This document shows, in pieces, positions 19,219 to 27,057 of a DNA stretch of 64,000 nt (position 1 is its first letter; every line of letters starts with the position of its first letter). This stretch comes from CABMKH01 sp040797625. GTDB taxonomy: Bacteria > Bacillota > Clostridia > Tissierellales > Tissierellaceae. The translations under genes were made by a program, and so were the position numbers. The notes beneath the pieces were generated by a model. It made no database searches. It was not told where the DNA came from and saw only the letters and a program-made list of their open reading frames with translations. The stretch covers positions 1 to 64,000 of the forward strand of contig JBQHQH010000005.1 of assembly GCA_052067355.1 (NCBI GenBank), written 5' to 3'.

Positions 19219-20010
19219 TCAAATCCTCCATTTCATGGTTTCATACATAATAATCGAAGCAGCAACTCCTGCGTTTAAGGATTCAGCTCTCCCAGGCATT
19301 GGTATCTTAATCTTTCTATCTGCCATGGACATGATTTCAGGATCTACTCCCTTAGATTCATTGCCTATAACACATACAAAGGCTTCTTCAAATCTCTCAT
19401 TATAGATGAAATTTCCATCTAGTGAAGTGGCTAATATCCTTATCCCCAATTCTCTAATCTTTAAAAGTGAATTCATTGTATCATCACAAACATATATAGG
19501 AACTCTAAATATAGAACCCATAGTAGAACGTACAACTTTAGGATTGTATGGGTCTACGCAACCTTCTCCCAACAGAATTCCACCTATGTTAAATGCATCT
19601 CCTGTTCTGATAATCGTTCCCATATTACCCGGATCTTGAATTCTATCTAGAAATAAAAGAGATGGCCGCTCTCTATTCACCATATCCTGAAAGGTTCTTT
19701 CAATAAATTCAGCTATCGCCAATATTCCTTGAGGATTGTCTGTATCAGAAATTTCATCAAATAGATTCGTGGATATTTTGATAACATTACCCATGTCCTT
19801 GATCTGCTCAAAGAACTGTTGACCTTCCTCAGTGGATAATAATTTTTCTGAATAGATTATATGTTCAAGTTTTTTGTCATTAGATATGGCTTCTTCAATT
19901 ATCTTTATTCCTTCAATTATAAACTGTCGTTTTTTCCATCTGTTTTTTCTTTTATATAGTCCCTTGATCTCTTTGATCAAGGGGTTATTTCTTGAGCTGA
20001 TTTCTAACAT
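19219..20010 (-). CDS. SpoU-family RNA 2'-O-methyltransferase (TrmH/RlmB-like)
   Basis: About 263 residues. A substrate-binding N-terminal domain (about 1-95) is followed by the SPOUT knot methyltransferase, with motif 1 (LDRIQDPGNMGTIIRTGDAF), motif 2 (VIGNESKGV) and motif 3 (IPMPGRAESLNAGVAASI). It methylates a ribose in rRNA or tRNA using S-adenosylmethionine; the exact target is unknown. The ATG at 20010 fits the family start (MLEISSRNNP) and the AGGTGA site lies inside the end of the upstream trkA gene, one base from its stop. The order trkA-methyltransferase-pheS-pheT is common in clostridia. Confidence 0.92.
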   Translation of the reverse strand: MLEISSRNNPLIKEIKGLYKRKNRWKKRQFIIEGIKIIEEAISNDKKLEHIIYSEKLLSTEEGQQFFEQIKDMGNVIKISTNLFDEISDTDNPQGILAIAEFIERTFQDMVNRERPSLLFLDRIQDPGNMGTIIRTGDAFNIGGILLGEGCVDPYNPKVVRSTMGSIFRVPIYVCDDTMNSLLKIRELGIRILATSLDGNFIYNERFEEAFVCVIGNESKGVDPEIMSMADRKIKIPMPGRAESLNAGVAASIIMYETMKWRI

Positions 20011-20011
20011 A

Positions 20012-20668
20012 TTATTCACCTGCTCTAAGTTCAATCTTCTTTACATCTTCAGAACTTCCAATTATAACTATTATATCATAGTTATTTAGCACAAAGTCTG
20101 GAGAAGGAGAGGCTATGATTTCTGCACCTCTTTTAACTGCAATCACATTTATTCCGTATTTATTTCTAATCCTTAACTCTGCTAAAGATTTTTGATGCCA
20201 ACTTTCTAAAACTGCAATTTCCAACACTGAAAAATCTGGAGATAATTGGATATAATCCAAGATATTACTTGAAGTTAAGTTATGGGCTACTCTTATTCCC
20301 ATATCCATCTCTGGGAATATCACTTTATCTGCTCCAATCTTCTTTAATAGTCTACCATGTAGTTCTGATTGGGCCTGTGATATGATATTTTTAGCTCCTA
20401 ACTCCTTAGCTATTAGAGTGGCTACGATAGAAGCTTCCATATCTGAACCAATACTTATTATGACTACATCGAATCTATCTATATTTAATTCCTTTAAAGC
20501 CAATTCCTGTGTTGCATCTGCTTCTACAGCTTGGCTTACATACTCAGATATTTCTTGTATTGTATTAGGATTTTTATCTATAGCTAATACTTCATTTTCT
20601 AATTCAAATAATGTCTTAGCTAAAGAAGAACCAAATCTACCGCAACCTATCACTGCAAATGACTTCAT
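20012..20668 (-). CDS. TrkA/KtrA potassium-channel regulatory subunit (copy 1)
   Basis: This 218-residue cytoplasmic protein has an RCK_N Rossmann domain (VIGCGRFGSSLA at residue 6; acidic D at the end of beta-2) and an RCK_C domain (about 135-215). It gates a Ktr/Trk ion channel in response to bound nucleotide. It is closely similar along its whole length to the second copy at 23374 but has no channel gene beside it; the partner is probably the TrkH-like protein at 24046. The start has an AGGAGGTAAG site. Confidence 0.93.
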   Translation of the reverse strand: MKSFAVIGCGRFGSSLAKTLFELENEVLAIDKNPNTIQEISEYVSQAVEADATQELALKELNIDRFDVVIISIGSDMEASIVATLIAKELGAKNIISQAQSELHGRLLKKIGADKVIFPEMDMGIRVAHNLTSSNILDYIQLSPDFSVLEIAVLESWHQKSLAELRIRNKYGINVIAVKRGAEIIASPSPDFVLNNYDIIVIIGSSEDVKKIELRAGE

Positions 20669-20695
20669 ATACTTACCTCCTGTCGTGATAAAAAG

Positions 20696-20722
20696 AAAAA
20701 AAGTTCCTATCAGGAACTTTCA
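20696..20722 (-). terminator. terminator of the infC-rpmI-rplT operon
   Basis: On the minus strand the hairpin AAAGTTCCT GATA GGAACTTT is followed by a run of T residues directly after the rplT stop. It is a textbook intrinsic terminator. Confidence 0.88.
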
Positions 20723-20724
20723 TA

Positions 20725-21075
20725 TTAATTATTCTTTGCAATTTCAACTAATTTAGCGAAACCTTCTGCGTCATGAATTGCCATCTCTGATAGCATCTTT
20801 CTATTAACATCTATATTAGCCTTTTTAAGACCACTTATAAATTTGCTATAGCTCATACCATTAGCTCTAGCAGCTGCATTGATTCTGGTAATCCATAATT
20901 TTCTAAAATCTCTTTTTCTTTGTTTTCTTCCTATATATGCATAATTTAATGATTTCATTACAGCTTGATTAGCAGGTCTAAATAACTTACTCTTTGCACC
21001 ATAATAACCCTTAGCTTGTTTTAACACTTTTTTATGTCTTTTCTTGGCATTTACGCCTCTTTTTACTCTTGCCAT
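20725..21075 (-). CDS. rplT: 50S ribosomal protein L20
   Basis: Basic 116-residue 23S rRNA-binding protein needed for early 50S assembly. The sequence carries the conserved MARVKRGVNAKKRHKKVLK start and the RKLWITRINAAAR core. It is the last gene of the infC-rpmI-rplT operon; L20 often represses this operon by binding its leader. Confidence 0.98.
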   Translation of the reverse strand: MARVKRGVNAKKRHKKVLKQAKGYYGAKSKLFRPANQAVMKSLNYAYIGRKQRKRDFRKLWITRINAAARANGMSYSKFISGLKKANIDVNRKMLSEMAIHDAEGFAKLVEIAKNN

Positions 21076-21111
21076 TTGATGTAATCCTCCTATACTATAT
21101 ATAAATTAGTC

Positions 21112-21306
21112 TTATCTTGGTAACATTGTATCTATTCTTCTTTGGTCACCTTTACTTACTAAAGCACCTTTTCTTAAGTTCCTAATTCTCTTAGGTGATT
21201 TTTTACCAGTTAAGTGACTCTTATATGCTTTATATCTTCTTAACTTTCCTGTCCCAGTTCTTTTAAATCTCTTTGCTGAACCTCTATGAGTTTTCATCTT
21301 TGCCAT
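21112..21306 (-). CDS. rpmI: 50S ribosomal protein L35
   Basis: Small basic 64-residue protein with the family start (MAKMKTHRGSAKRFKRTGTG) and the HLTGKKSPKRIRNLRK core. It lies between infC and rplT as in nearly all bacteria. Confidence 0.98.
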   Translation of the reverse strand: MAKMKTHRGSAKRFKRTGTGKLRRYKAYKSHLTGKKSPKRIRNLRKGALVSKGDQRRIDTMLPR

Positions 21307-21323
21307 AATATATCCTCCTAAGC

Positions 21324-21836
21324 TTACTCTGTTTTTGGAGTTAGAAACATAACCATATTTCTACCTTCCATCTTTGCTGGTTTTTCTATAACGCCTAATT
21401 CCTTAGTCAATTCTGCAAAATCATTTAAGACAACCCTGCCTATATTGGTGTGACCCATTTCTCTACCTCTAAATCTTACAGATACCTTGACCTTATCTCC
21501 TGACTTCAAAAATTCATTTGCTCTTCTAGCCTTTACGTTTAAGTCATGAATTTCTATATTAGGAGTCAATCGTATCTCCTTTACATTTATAACTTTTTGA
21601 TTTTTCCTAGCTTCTTTTTCTTTTTTAGCCAGTTCATATTTATACTTTCCATAGTCCATAATCCTACATACTGGCGGCTTGGCATTTGGAGCTACATTTA
21701 CCAAATCTAGTTTTCTATCATAGGCAATATCTAACGCTTTTTTTATAGATACAATACCTAATTGGTCACCGTCTACGTCGATTAACCTGACTTCTCTCTC
21801 CCTAATCTCCTCATTGATTTGAAGCTCTTTAATAAT
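21324..21836 (-). CDS. infC: translation initiation factor IF-3, AUU start
   Basis: Binds the 30S subunit and checks start-codon selection. The N-domain (INEEIREREVRLID ... DQLGIVSIKKAL) lies upstream of the first conventional start codon in this frame (TTG at 21704), and no ATG/GTG/TTG precedes it. The only ribosome site, AGGAGGT (21842-21848), points to two adjacent ATT codons at 21836 and 21833, giving about 170 residues, the normal length. infC using AUU is known from E. coli and Bacillus, where IF-3 represses its own translation through it. The C-domain includes RFRGREMGH. Which ATT is used is uncertain. Confidence 0.93.
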   Translation of the reverse strand: MIKELQINEEIREREVRLIDVDGDQLGIVSIKKALDIAYDRKLDLVNVAPNAKPPVCRIMDYGKYKYELAKKEKEARKNQKVINVKEIRLTPNIEIHDLNVKARRANEFLKSGDKVKVSVRFRGREMGHTNIGRVVLNDFAELTKELGVIEKPAKMEGRNMVMFLTPKTE

Positions 21837-21865
21837 ACAGCACCTCCTATAAATTTTTACATAAA

Positions 21866-22010
21866 TAAAAGCGGGTATAGATTACCCGCTTAACATACAT
21901 GATCATGACACAATAATCTTAATAGACTTAAGATTATATCAAAATTTCTTAACCCTATGAGCCAAAGCTATAAGGTGAGAAGCGGACACTTCTACTTAAA
22001 TATAAAATAT
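21866..22010 (-). promoter_or_regulatory. infC operon leader with attenuator (L20-leader-like)
   Basis: On the minus strand a structured leader precedes infC, with a GAAGTG/CACTTC-type helix near 21985 and a final terminator hairpin (arms AGCGGGT and ACCCGCT, 21870-21891, then TTTTATTT) only 20 bp before the ribosome site. This matches the arrangement of the Firmicute L20 leader, in which excess L20 favours termination. The family assignment is from position and layout, not alignment. Confidence 0.7.
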
Positions 22011-22079
22011 TCAATTCACCATAACATTATATGATAGATTATAATTTTTGTCAAATATTATTACAAATTTTTTATATTA

Positions 22080-22156
22080 GGAGATCCCTCCACATTGGTC
22101 GGGATGACAAAATAGAAGACTTCTTCTGTCATCCTGAGCGTAGTCGAAGGATCTAC
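22080..22156. repeat. palindromic repeat containing GTCATCCTGAGCG
   Basis: The right arm carries TGTCATCCTGAGCG and CGAAGGATCT, matching a repeat seen scattered in many bacterial genomes. The left arm (AGATCC ... GGGATGACA) is an imperfect inverted copy, so the ~75 bp unit can fold into one long hairpin with the outer AGATCC/GGATCT pair. It lies in the gene-free stretch between the infC leader and the DUF1835 gene. Confidence 0.65.
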
Positions 22157-22177
22157 TCTTTTTAATATTCCAAATGA

Positions 22178-22195
22178 GGGGAGCAAAGCTCTCCA
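22178..22195 (-). terminator. GGGAGC-AAA-GCTCTCC hairpin, possible terminator
   Basis: A compact hairpin about 50 bp after the stop of the DUF1835 gene. A near-identical and perfect version lies at 23051-23069, on the other side of that gene. T residues after it are few, so a repeat origin is as likely as termination. Confidence 0.45.
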
Positions 22196-22246
22196 CTACT
22201 GAATTAATGTATTATCTAGTATTATTTTTTATATAGTCTATCTAAA

Positions 22247-22963
22247 TCACTTTAATACTCCTGTTTTTAGTAAGATATTTAATCTAGAGAATAAATAATA
22301 ATAATTGATAATAATCTTTTTTTCTTCTCTGTAATATTGACAGACATGTGTTAGAGCTTCTAATATATCAATTGATTTTTCTTTTGCAAATGATACCAAG
22401 ACTTCATCAAAAAATTCATCTGGAACTGTCCTTATAGTATTGTCTATATACATTCTCAATTCACCACTTTCAGATTGTAACAGTTCCCACTTTTTACAAT
22501 ACTCTATCTTTTCCTCTAAAGTAATCCTTTCTCCTAAAGATAAGAGCGTTTGAACTCCTTCAAAACCTATTTCTACAACAAATGAATATCCATATTGACT
22601 TACATTTAATAGATTAATATTCACTTCTCTTTCCTTCAAAAGCCATAATGTATACAACATTCCACAATACTCAAAAGGACTATTTGAATACCATATCAGA
22701 ATTTCTTCATGTGATGGTATGCATTGTATATCCTTGTAAAAGTTATCATAAATAGATATTTCTGATTTCCTACCTTCATTATGATCATGATAATTTTTTA
22801 TATTATAACTAGCATAATAAATCATCTGATCCACTCTACTACTAGCATCAAGATTATTTATATTGCCAATAGATAGATCATCATTTAAATATATAATCTT
22901 GTTATCTAAACTCAAGATATGCAACATAGCAGCTGCTGAAGATGAAAAACAGATATTTATCAT
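22247..22963 (-). CDS. DUF1835 domain-containing protein
   Basis: About 238 residues. The N-terminus (NICFSSSAAAMLHIL) and the IIYLNDDLSIGNI and ILIWYSNSPFEYCGMLYTLWLL segments match the DUF1835 family of Firmicutes; the C-terminal half resembles the DUF3658 region that often accompanies it. Function is unknown. The ATG at 22963 has GGTG six bases upstream; a GTG three codons earlier has no ribosome site. Short hairpin repeats flank the gene on both sides, so it may be a recent insertion. Confidence 0.72.
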   Translation of the reverse strand: MINICFSSSAAAMLHILSLDNKIIYLNDDLSIGNINNLDASSRVDQMIYYASYNIKNYHDHNEGRKSEISIYDNFYKDIQCIPSHEEILIWYSNSPFEYCGMLYTLWLLKEREVNINLLNVSQYGYSFVVEIGFEGVQTLLSLGERITLEEKIEYCKKWELLQSESGELRMYIDNTIRTVPDEFFDEVLVSFAKEKSIDILEALTHVCQYYREEKKIIINYYYLFSRLNILLKTGVLK

Positions 22964-23050
22964 GGTATTCACCGACCTTTTTGTTTGCTATAACTTACAA
23001 TTAACATACCATATTAAAAAATGATACGCAACTTTCTGAAATAATATAAA

Positions 23051-23069
23051 GGGAGAGCAAAGCTCTCCC
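23051..23069 (-). terminator. perfect GGGAGAGC-AAA-GCTCTCCC hairpin
   Basis: An 8-bp perfect stem with an AAA loop, followed on the minus strand by TTTATATT, at the end of the HAD pseudogene. It is the second copy of the hairpin at 22178-22195. Confidence 0.55.
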
Positions 23070-23074
23070 CTACA

Positions 23075-23350
23075 TTACCAGGCTATATACTTTTCAATTG
23101 CCTTAGCTACACCATCTTCATCATTAGATGAAGATATATAGTCGGCTATGAGTTTAATCTCATCACTTGCATTTCCCATAGCAACCCCTAGCCCTGCTGA
23201 CTTTAACATAGATTGGAATATCTCTTTATTCTTCACAAAATCAAGTAGATCAAATCCCTTATTGTAGTAAATACCAAGAGATTGTTCTTGAATAAACACA
23301 TTAGGACTACAAGAATCAAATTGGGTTCTGATCTTTACTTTTCTATTATA
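23075..23350 (-). pseudogene. C-terminal remnant of a Cof-type HAD phosphatase
   Basis: The open frame encodes about 90 residues whose last 45 (SAGLGVAMGNASDEIK ... SSNDEDGVAKAIEKY) are the unmistakable end of Cof/YidA-type HAD phosphatases, including motif IV. The preceding GDxxND catalytic segment is replaced by FVKNKEIFQSML, and motifs I-III plus the cap domain are absent; a stop codon lies upstream, close to the trkA gene. It has no proper start. It is a truncated relic. Confidence 0.78.
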
Positions 23351-23373
23351 TTTTTACACTTTCATATCATATC

Positions 23374-24030
23374 TTACTCTGCTGCCATCAACTCAATCTT
23401 CTTCACATCTTCAGTTGTCCCTATTATAACTAAAATATTTCCTTCTCTTACAATTTGTTCAGAGTCTAATGAAATACTTATATTATTCTTATCTTTAATG
23501 GCAATTACATTTACTCCATATCTATTTCTGAACTTTAGCTCTTCTAAAGATTTATTGTACCAACTCTTAATAGCCGCTATCTCTAGGATTGAAAAATCAG
23601 GAGATAATTCTATATAGTCTAAAATATTATTAGATGTTAATTTATGGGCAACCCTAACTCCCATATCTCTCTCTGGAAACACCACTTTATCTGCTCCTAT
23701 TTTAGCTAATAGCTTTCCATGCAATTCTGATTGTGCTTTGGCTACTACTTTTTTAACTCCAAACTCTTTGACAATTAAAGTGGCCATAATAGAAGCTTCA
23801 AGGCTAGAACCGATACTTATAATTACAACATCGAAATTACTTAAACCTAGTTCCTTTAACACACTTTCATCCATAACATCTGCTTCTACGGCATATGTTA
23901 CATGCTCCGAAATTTCCTTCACTAATTCTGGATTTTTATCTACTGCCAAAACCTCATTACCTATATCAAAAAGTGTCTTAGCTATGGAAGAACCAAATCT
24001 ACCACAGCCAATAACAGCAAAAGATTTCAA
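23374..24030 (-). CDS. TrkA/KtrA potassium-channel regulatory subunit (copy 2)
   Basis: 218 residues, with the RCK_N motif VIGCGRFGSSIA and an RCK_C domain; nearly colinear with the copy at 20012, sharing the same start MKSFAVIGCGRFGSS and the same end VKKIEL. It starts at TTG (AGGAGTGA, 7 nt spacing) 15 bp after the channel gene, so the two form a Ktr/Trk potassium uptake pair. The HAD remnant follows it. Confidence 0.94.
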   Translation of the reverse strand: MKSFAVIGCGRFGSSIAKTLFDIGNEVLAVDKNPELVKEISEHVTYAVEADVMDESVLKELGLSNFDVVIISIGSSLEASIMATLIVKEFGVKKVVAKAQSELHGKLLAKIGADKVVFPERDMGVRVAHKLTSNNILDYIELSPDFSILEIAAIKSWYNKSLEELKFRNRYGVNVIAIKDKNNISISLDSEQIVREGNILVIIGTTEDVKKIELMAAE

Positions 24031-24045
24031 TATTATTCACTCCTT

Positions 24046-25389
24046 CTATCCTACAATTATATTTCCCTCTGAATATCTAAATTTTCTTTGTTTACTCTTT
24101 CTTCCTAGAGCAAAGGCCATGGTCAATGGTCCTACCCGTCCTATATACATGGTTATCAATACTATAGTCTTTCCTATATTCGATAGAGTAGATGTAATTC
24201 CTCTGCTCAAACCAACTGTGGCAAAAGCAGATGTAGTCTCAAATAGTAAATCTAAAAAGCCAGCTTCTTCTGTTATGGTCAGTATAAACGATACAATAAT
24301 GACTAAAACCATACTTATAAATACTATGGATATGGATTTTTTTATTACTCCTTCTGAAATACGCTTTTTAAATATAACTACATCCTCATCACCTCTAATA
24401 GTAGATATTGAAGTAATAGCTATGACTCCAAATGTAGTAGTCTTAATTCCTCCTGCAGTGGAACCAGGAGATCCTCCTATGAACATCAATATAATCAATA
24501 AAAATGTAGACGTATCCCTAATCTGGCTTAAATCTACAGAATTAAAACCTGCTGTTCTGGCAATTACGGATTGAAAAATGGAAGCAGATACCTTTGCTCC
24601 ACCATTTAAATTACCTAGAGTAGCAGGATTACTATATTCAATGCCAAAGAATAATATGGCACCTAATATCAATAATATAACAGTCATGGTGATGACTAGT
24701 TTCCCATGGACACTCAGTCTATTAAATCTCTTATGTCTAAACAGATCTATATATACGGCAAATCCTAATCCCCCTAATATAACTAATGAATCAATAGTAA
24801 AATTTATAATACCGTCGTCTACAAAGGGAACTATACTATTTCCAAGAATATCAAATCCTGCATTACAAAATGCTGATATGGAATGAAAAACTGAATATCC
24901 TATTCCCTTTTCCCAACCATATAATGGAATAAATCTAGTAGATAACAATAACGCACCTATAAACTCAATTAGAAATGTTAGGTATATAACATATTTTGTC
25001 AATCTCACTAGCCCCGACATGGTCTCCTGATTTAACTGCTCTTTTATTATAAGTCTTTCTCTTAAACTTATCTTTTTTCCAAGTATTAAAGCTACTATTG
25101 TAGCCATAGTCATAAACCCTAGTCCTCCTATTTGAATTAACAAGATTATGACTATTTTACCAAATAGAGACCAAAATTCAGCAGTATTTACTACTACTAA
25201 TCCCGTTACACAAACTGCTGAAGCTGATGTAAATAAGGCATTTATATATCCTACTCTTTCTCCACTATTACTTGCAATAGGTAGATTAAGCAAAATAGAA
25301 CCTAAGAGGATTAAACTGCCAAATCCAATAGCCAGCACTGTTGCAGGATTAAATTGAATATGCAAAAAACTTCTATTCGTGTTATCCAA
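24046..25389 (-). CDS. TrkH/KtrB-type potassium channel subunit
   Basis: 447-residue membrane protein with four repeated M1-P-M2-like units, including selectivity-filter-like stretches (TSASAVCVTGL, HSISAFCNAGF, GGSPGSTAGGIKT, TSAFATVGLS). It forms the ion pathway for potassium (or sodium-coupled potassium) uptake, gated by the RCK subunit encoded just downstream. The TTG start has AAGGAAG about 9 nt upstream. KtrB is the closer match by length. Confidence 0.94.
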   Translation of the reverse strand: MDNTNRSFLHIQFNPATVLAIGFGSLILLGSILLNLPIASNSGERVGYINALFTSASAVCVTGLVVVNTAEFWSLFGKIVIILLIQIGGLGFMTMATIVALILGKKISLRERLIIKEQLNQETMSGLVRLTKYVIYLTFLIEFIGALLLSTRFIPLYGWEKGIGYSVFHSISAFCNAGFDILGNSIVPFVDDGIINFTIDSLVILGGLGFAVYIDLFRHKRFNRLSVHGKLVITMTVILLILGAILFFGIEYSNPATLGNLNGGAKVSASIFQSVIARTAGFNSVDLSQIRDTSTFLLIILMFIGGSPGSTAGGIKTTTFGVIAITSISTIRGDEDVVIFKKRISEGVIKKSISIVFISMVLVIIVSFILTITEEAGFLDLLFETTSAFATVGLSRGITSTLSNIGKTIVLITMYIGRVGPLTMAFALGRKSKQRKFRYSEGNIIVG

Positions 25390-25508
25390 ATATTGAACTT
25401 CCTTTCCAAATCTTTATATTTTACATAAAACATACAACTAGAAAATTTGACATCCCTAGTTGTTCAATAGCTTATATAATGTATGATGCTCAAATTTTCA
25501 TTAAATAT

Positions 25509-25542
25509 AAATAGAGGTAGGGTATCCCTACTCTCTATTTTG
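25509..25542 (-). terminator. pepV terminator
   Basis: On the minus strand the stem ATAGAG-TAGGG / CCCTA-CTCTAT spans the pepV stop codon and is followed by TTTATAT. Confidence 0.6.
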
Positions 25543-26938
25543 CTAACTCATATAATGCCTTGGCATATATTCTAGTAATCTTCATCAGATGTTCAATACC
25601 TATATACTCATTTTTTTGATGAGCTACATCTTGTTGTCCTGGAAACATAGGCCCAAATGCAACTGCATTATCCATAGCTCTTGCATAAGTTCCCCCTCCT
25701 ATAGTTATAGGCTCTGAATTTTGGTCCCCTGTCTCATCCCTATATACATCCATAAGCTTCTTTACTAAAAAATTATCCTTTGGAATATATAGAGGTCTTT
25801 GATCTGATTTGCCCTCTACAAGTCTTATTCCCGTACCCTTTAGGTTTTCTCTTATTCCATCATAGACCTTAGGAGCACTACTCTTAATAGGATATCTAAC
25901 ATTTATAGTCAATATGATCTTTCCATCTTCCATTTTTATAACACCTGGATTGAAATTCAACTTACCAGATACATCATCTTCAAGACCACATCCTATTTTT
26001 TCTCCAAAATGTGAAAATCCAATTCTCTCATTATATATATTTACAAATTGCCCAAAGGAACTATCCTCAGAAAATATCTCCTGTAAAAATTTCATCAAAT
26101 ATGAAATAGCACTTTTCCCTTTTTCTGGAGTACTTCCATGACTAGATACCCCCTTCGCCCTTATTGTAGCTATATCTCCATCATAGTCTATTTTTATAGG
26201 ATAATCATATCTATCCATAAAAACATCATATCTTTGCTTTAGAATTTTTAAATCTCTAGGTCTTACTTTAATTTCACAGGAATCTGGCACCATATTTGGA
26301 GCTGAACCACCTTTGAGATCTATTAGCTCCATGTCATTATCCTCTATTTCTATATCCTTTTCCAAGTGAAATACTATGATCCCCTTTTCACCATATATAG
26401 CTGGAAAATCTGCATCTGGAGTAAATGCCATAGTTGGAGGTTCTTCAACATTGAAGTAGTGTTTCATACATCCCCATCCACTTTCTTCATTAGTTCCAAA
26501 TATGATCCTTATCTTTCTGTTTAATTCCACTCCAGATTCCTTTAATGCCTTCATAGCATATAGGGAAGCTATGGCTGGTCCTTTATCGTCTACAGTACCT
26601 CTTCCATATATTTTTCCATCGTATATCTCACCATTATATGGCCCATAGTCCCATCCTTCTCCTTCTGGGACAACATCTAAATGAACCAAGATTCCTACAG
26701 ATTCCTCTGCTTCTCCTAAATCAGCATGTGCAGCATATCCATCAAATTCCTTTACTTTAAATCCCATATTCCTTGATAGATCAACAGCATATTGTAAAGC
26801 CCTATATGGCCCTTCACCAAAAGGCATACCATCTCTTGGAGATTCTTCTACAGACTTAATCCTGACAATCTCTTGAGTCGATTTTATAATATCTTCCTCA
26901 TAAGTTTCAATCAATTTTAAAAAATCCAATCTATTCAT
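25535..26938 (-). CDS. pepV: dipeptidase PepV (M20 metallopeptidase)
   Basis: 467 residues, cytoplasmic zinc dipeptidase. Metal-site motifs are present: H in GILVHLDVVPEGEGWDYGPY, D in GRGTVDDKGP, E-E in FGTNEESGWGCMKHY, and D in FTPDADFPAIYGEKG. The insert domain and the C-terminal H (DVAHQKNEYIG) are intact. It hydrolyses a wide range of dipeptides. It stands alone between the channel gene and the divergent FtsH-like gene. Confidence 0.94.
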   Translation of the reverse strand: MNRLDFLKLIETYEEDIIKSTQEIVRIKSVEESPRDGMPFGEGPYRALQYAVDLSRNMGFKVKEFDGYAAHADLGEAEESVGILVHLDVVPEGEGWDYGPYNGEIYDGKIYGRGTVDDKGPAIASLYAMKALKESGVELNRKIRIIFGTNEESGWGCMKHYFNVEEPPTMAFTPDADFPAIYGEKGIIVFHLEKDIEIEDNDMELIDLKGGSAPNMVPDSCEIKVRPRDLKILKQRYDVFMDRYDYPIKIDYDGDIATIRAKGVSSHGSTPEKGKSAISYLMKFLQEIFSEDSSFGQFVNIYNERIGFSHFGEKIGCGLEDDVSGKLNFNPGVIKMEDGKIILTINVRYPIKSSAPKVYDGIRENLKGTGIRLVEGKSDQRPLYIPKDNFLVKKLMDVYRDETGDQNSEPITIGGGTYARAMDNAVAFGPMFPGQQDVAHQKNEYIGIEHLMKITRIYAKALYELAK

Positions 26939-27057
26939 CTCCCCTTTCTCTCATAAATAGATTATACTCCAAATTTTATTTATGACAAGGAAATTATTAT
27001 CTTATATAAAAAAATAAAATGGTTAAACTAAAATTAGAAAAGTTTAGGAGGGATAAA

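Noticed and set aside
23738..24574. 278-codon plus-strand open frame opposite the trkA and trkH genes
   Set aside because: It lies antisense to two clear genes, has no ribosome site and its product has no recognisable domain; it is a composition artefact of the opposite strand.
27019..27057. ATG at 27019 as the start of the FtsH-like gene
   Set aside because: No ribosome site precedes it, whereas TTG 27058 has AGGAGGG at 5 nt.
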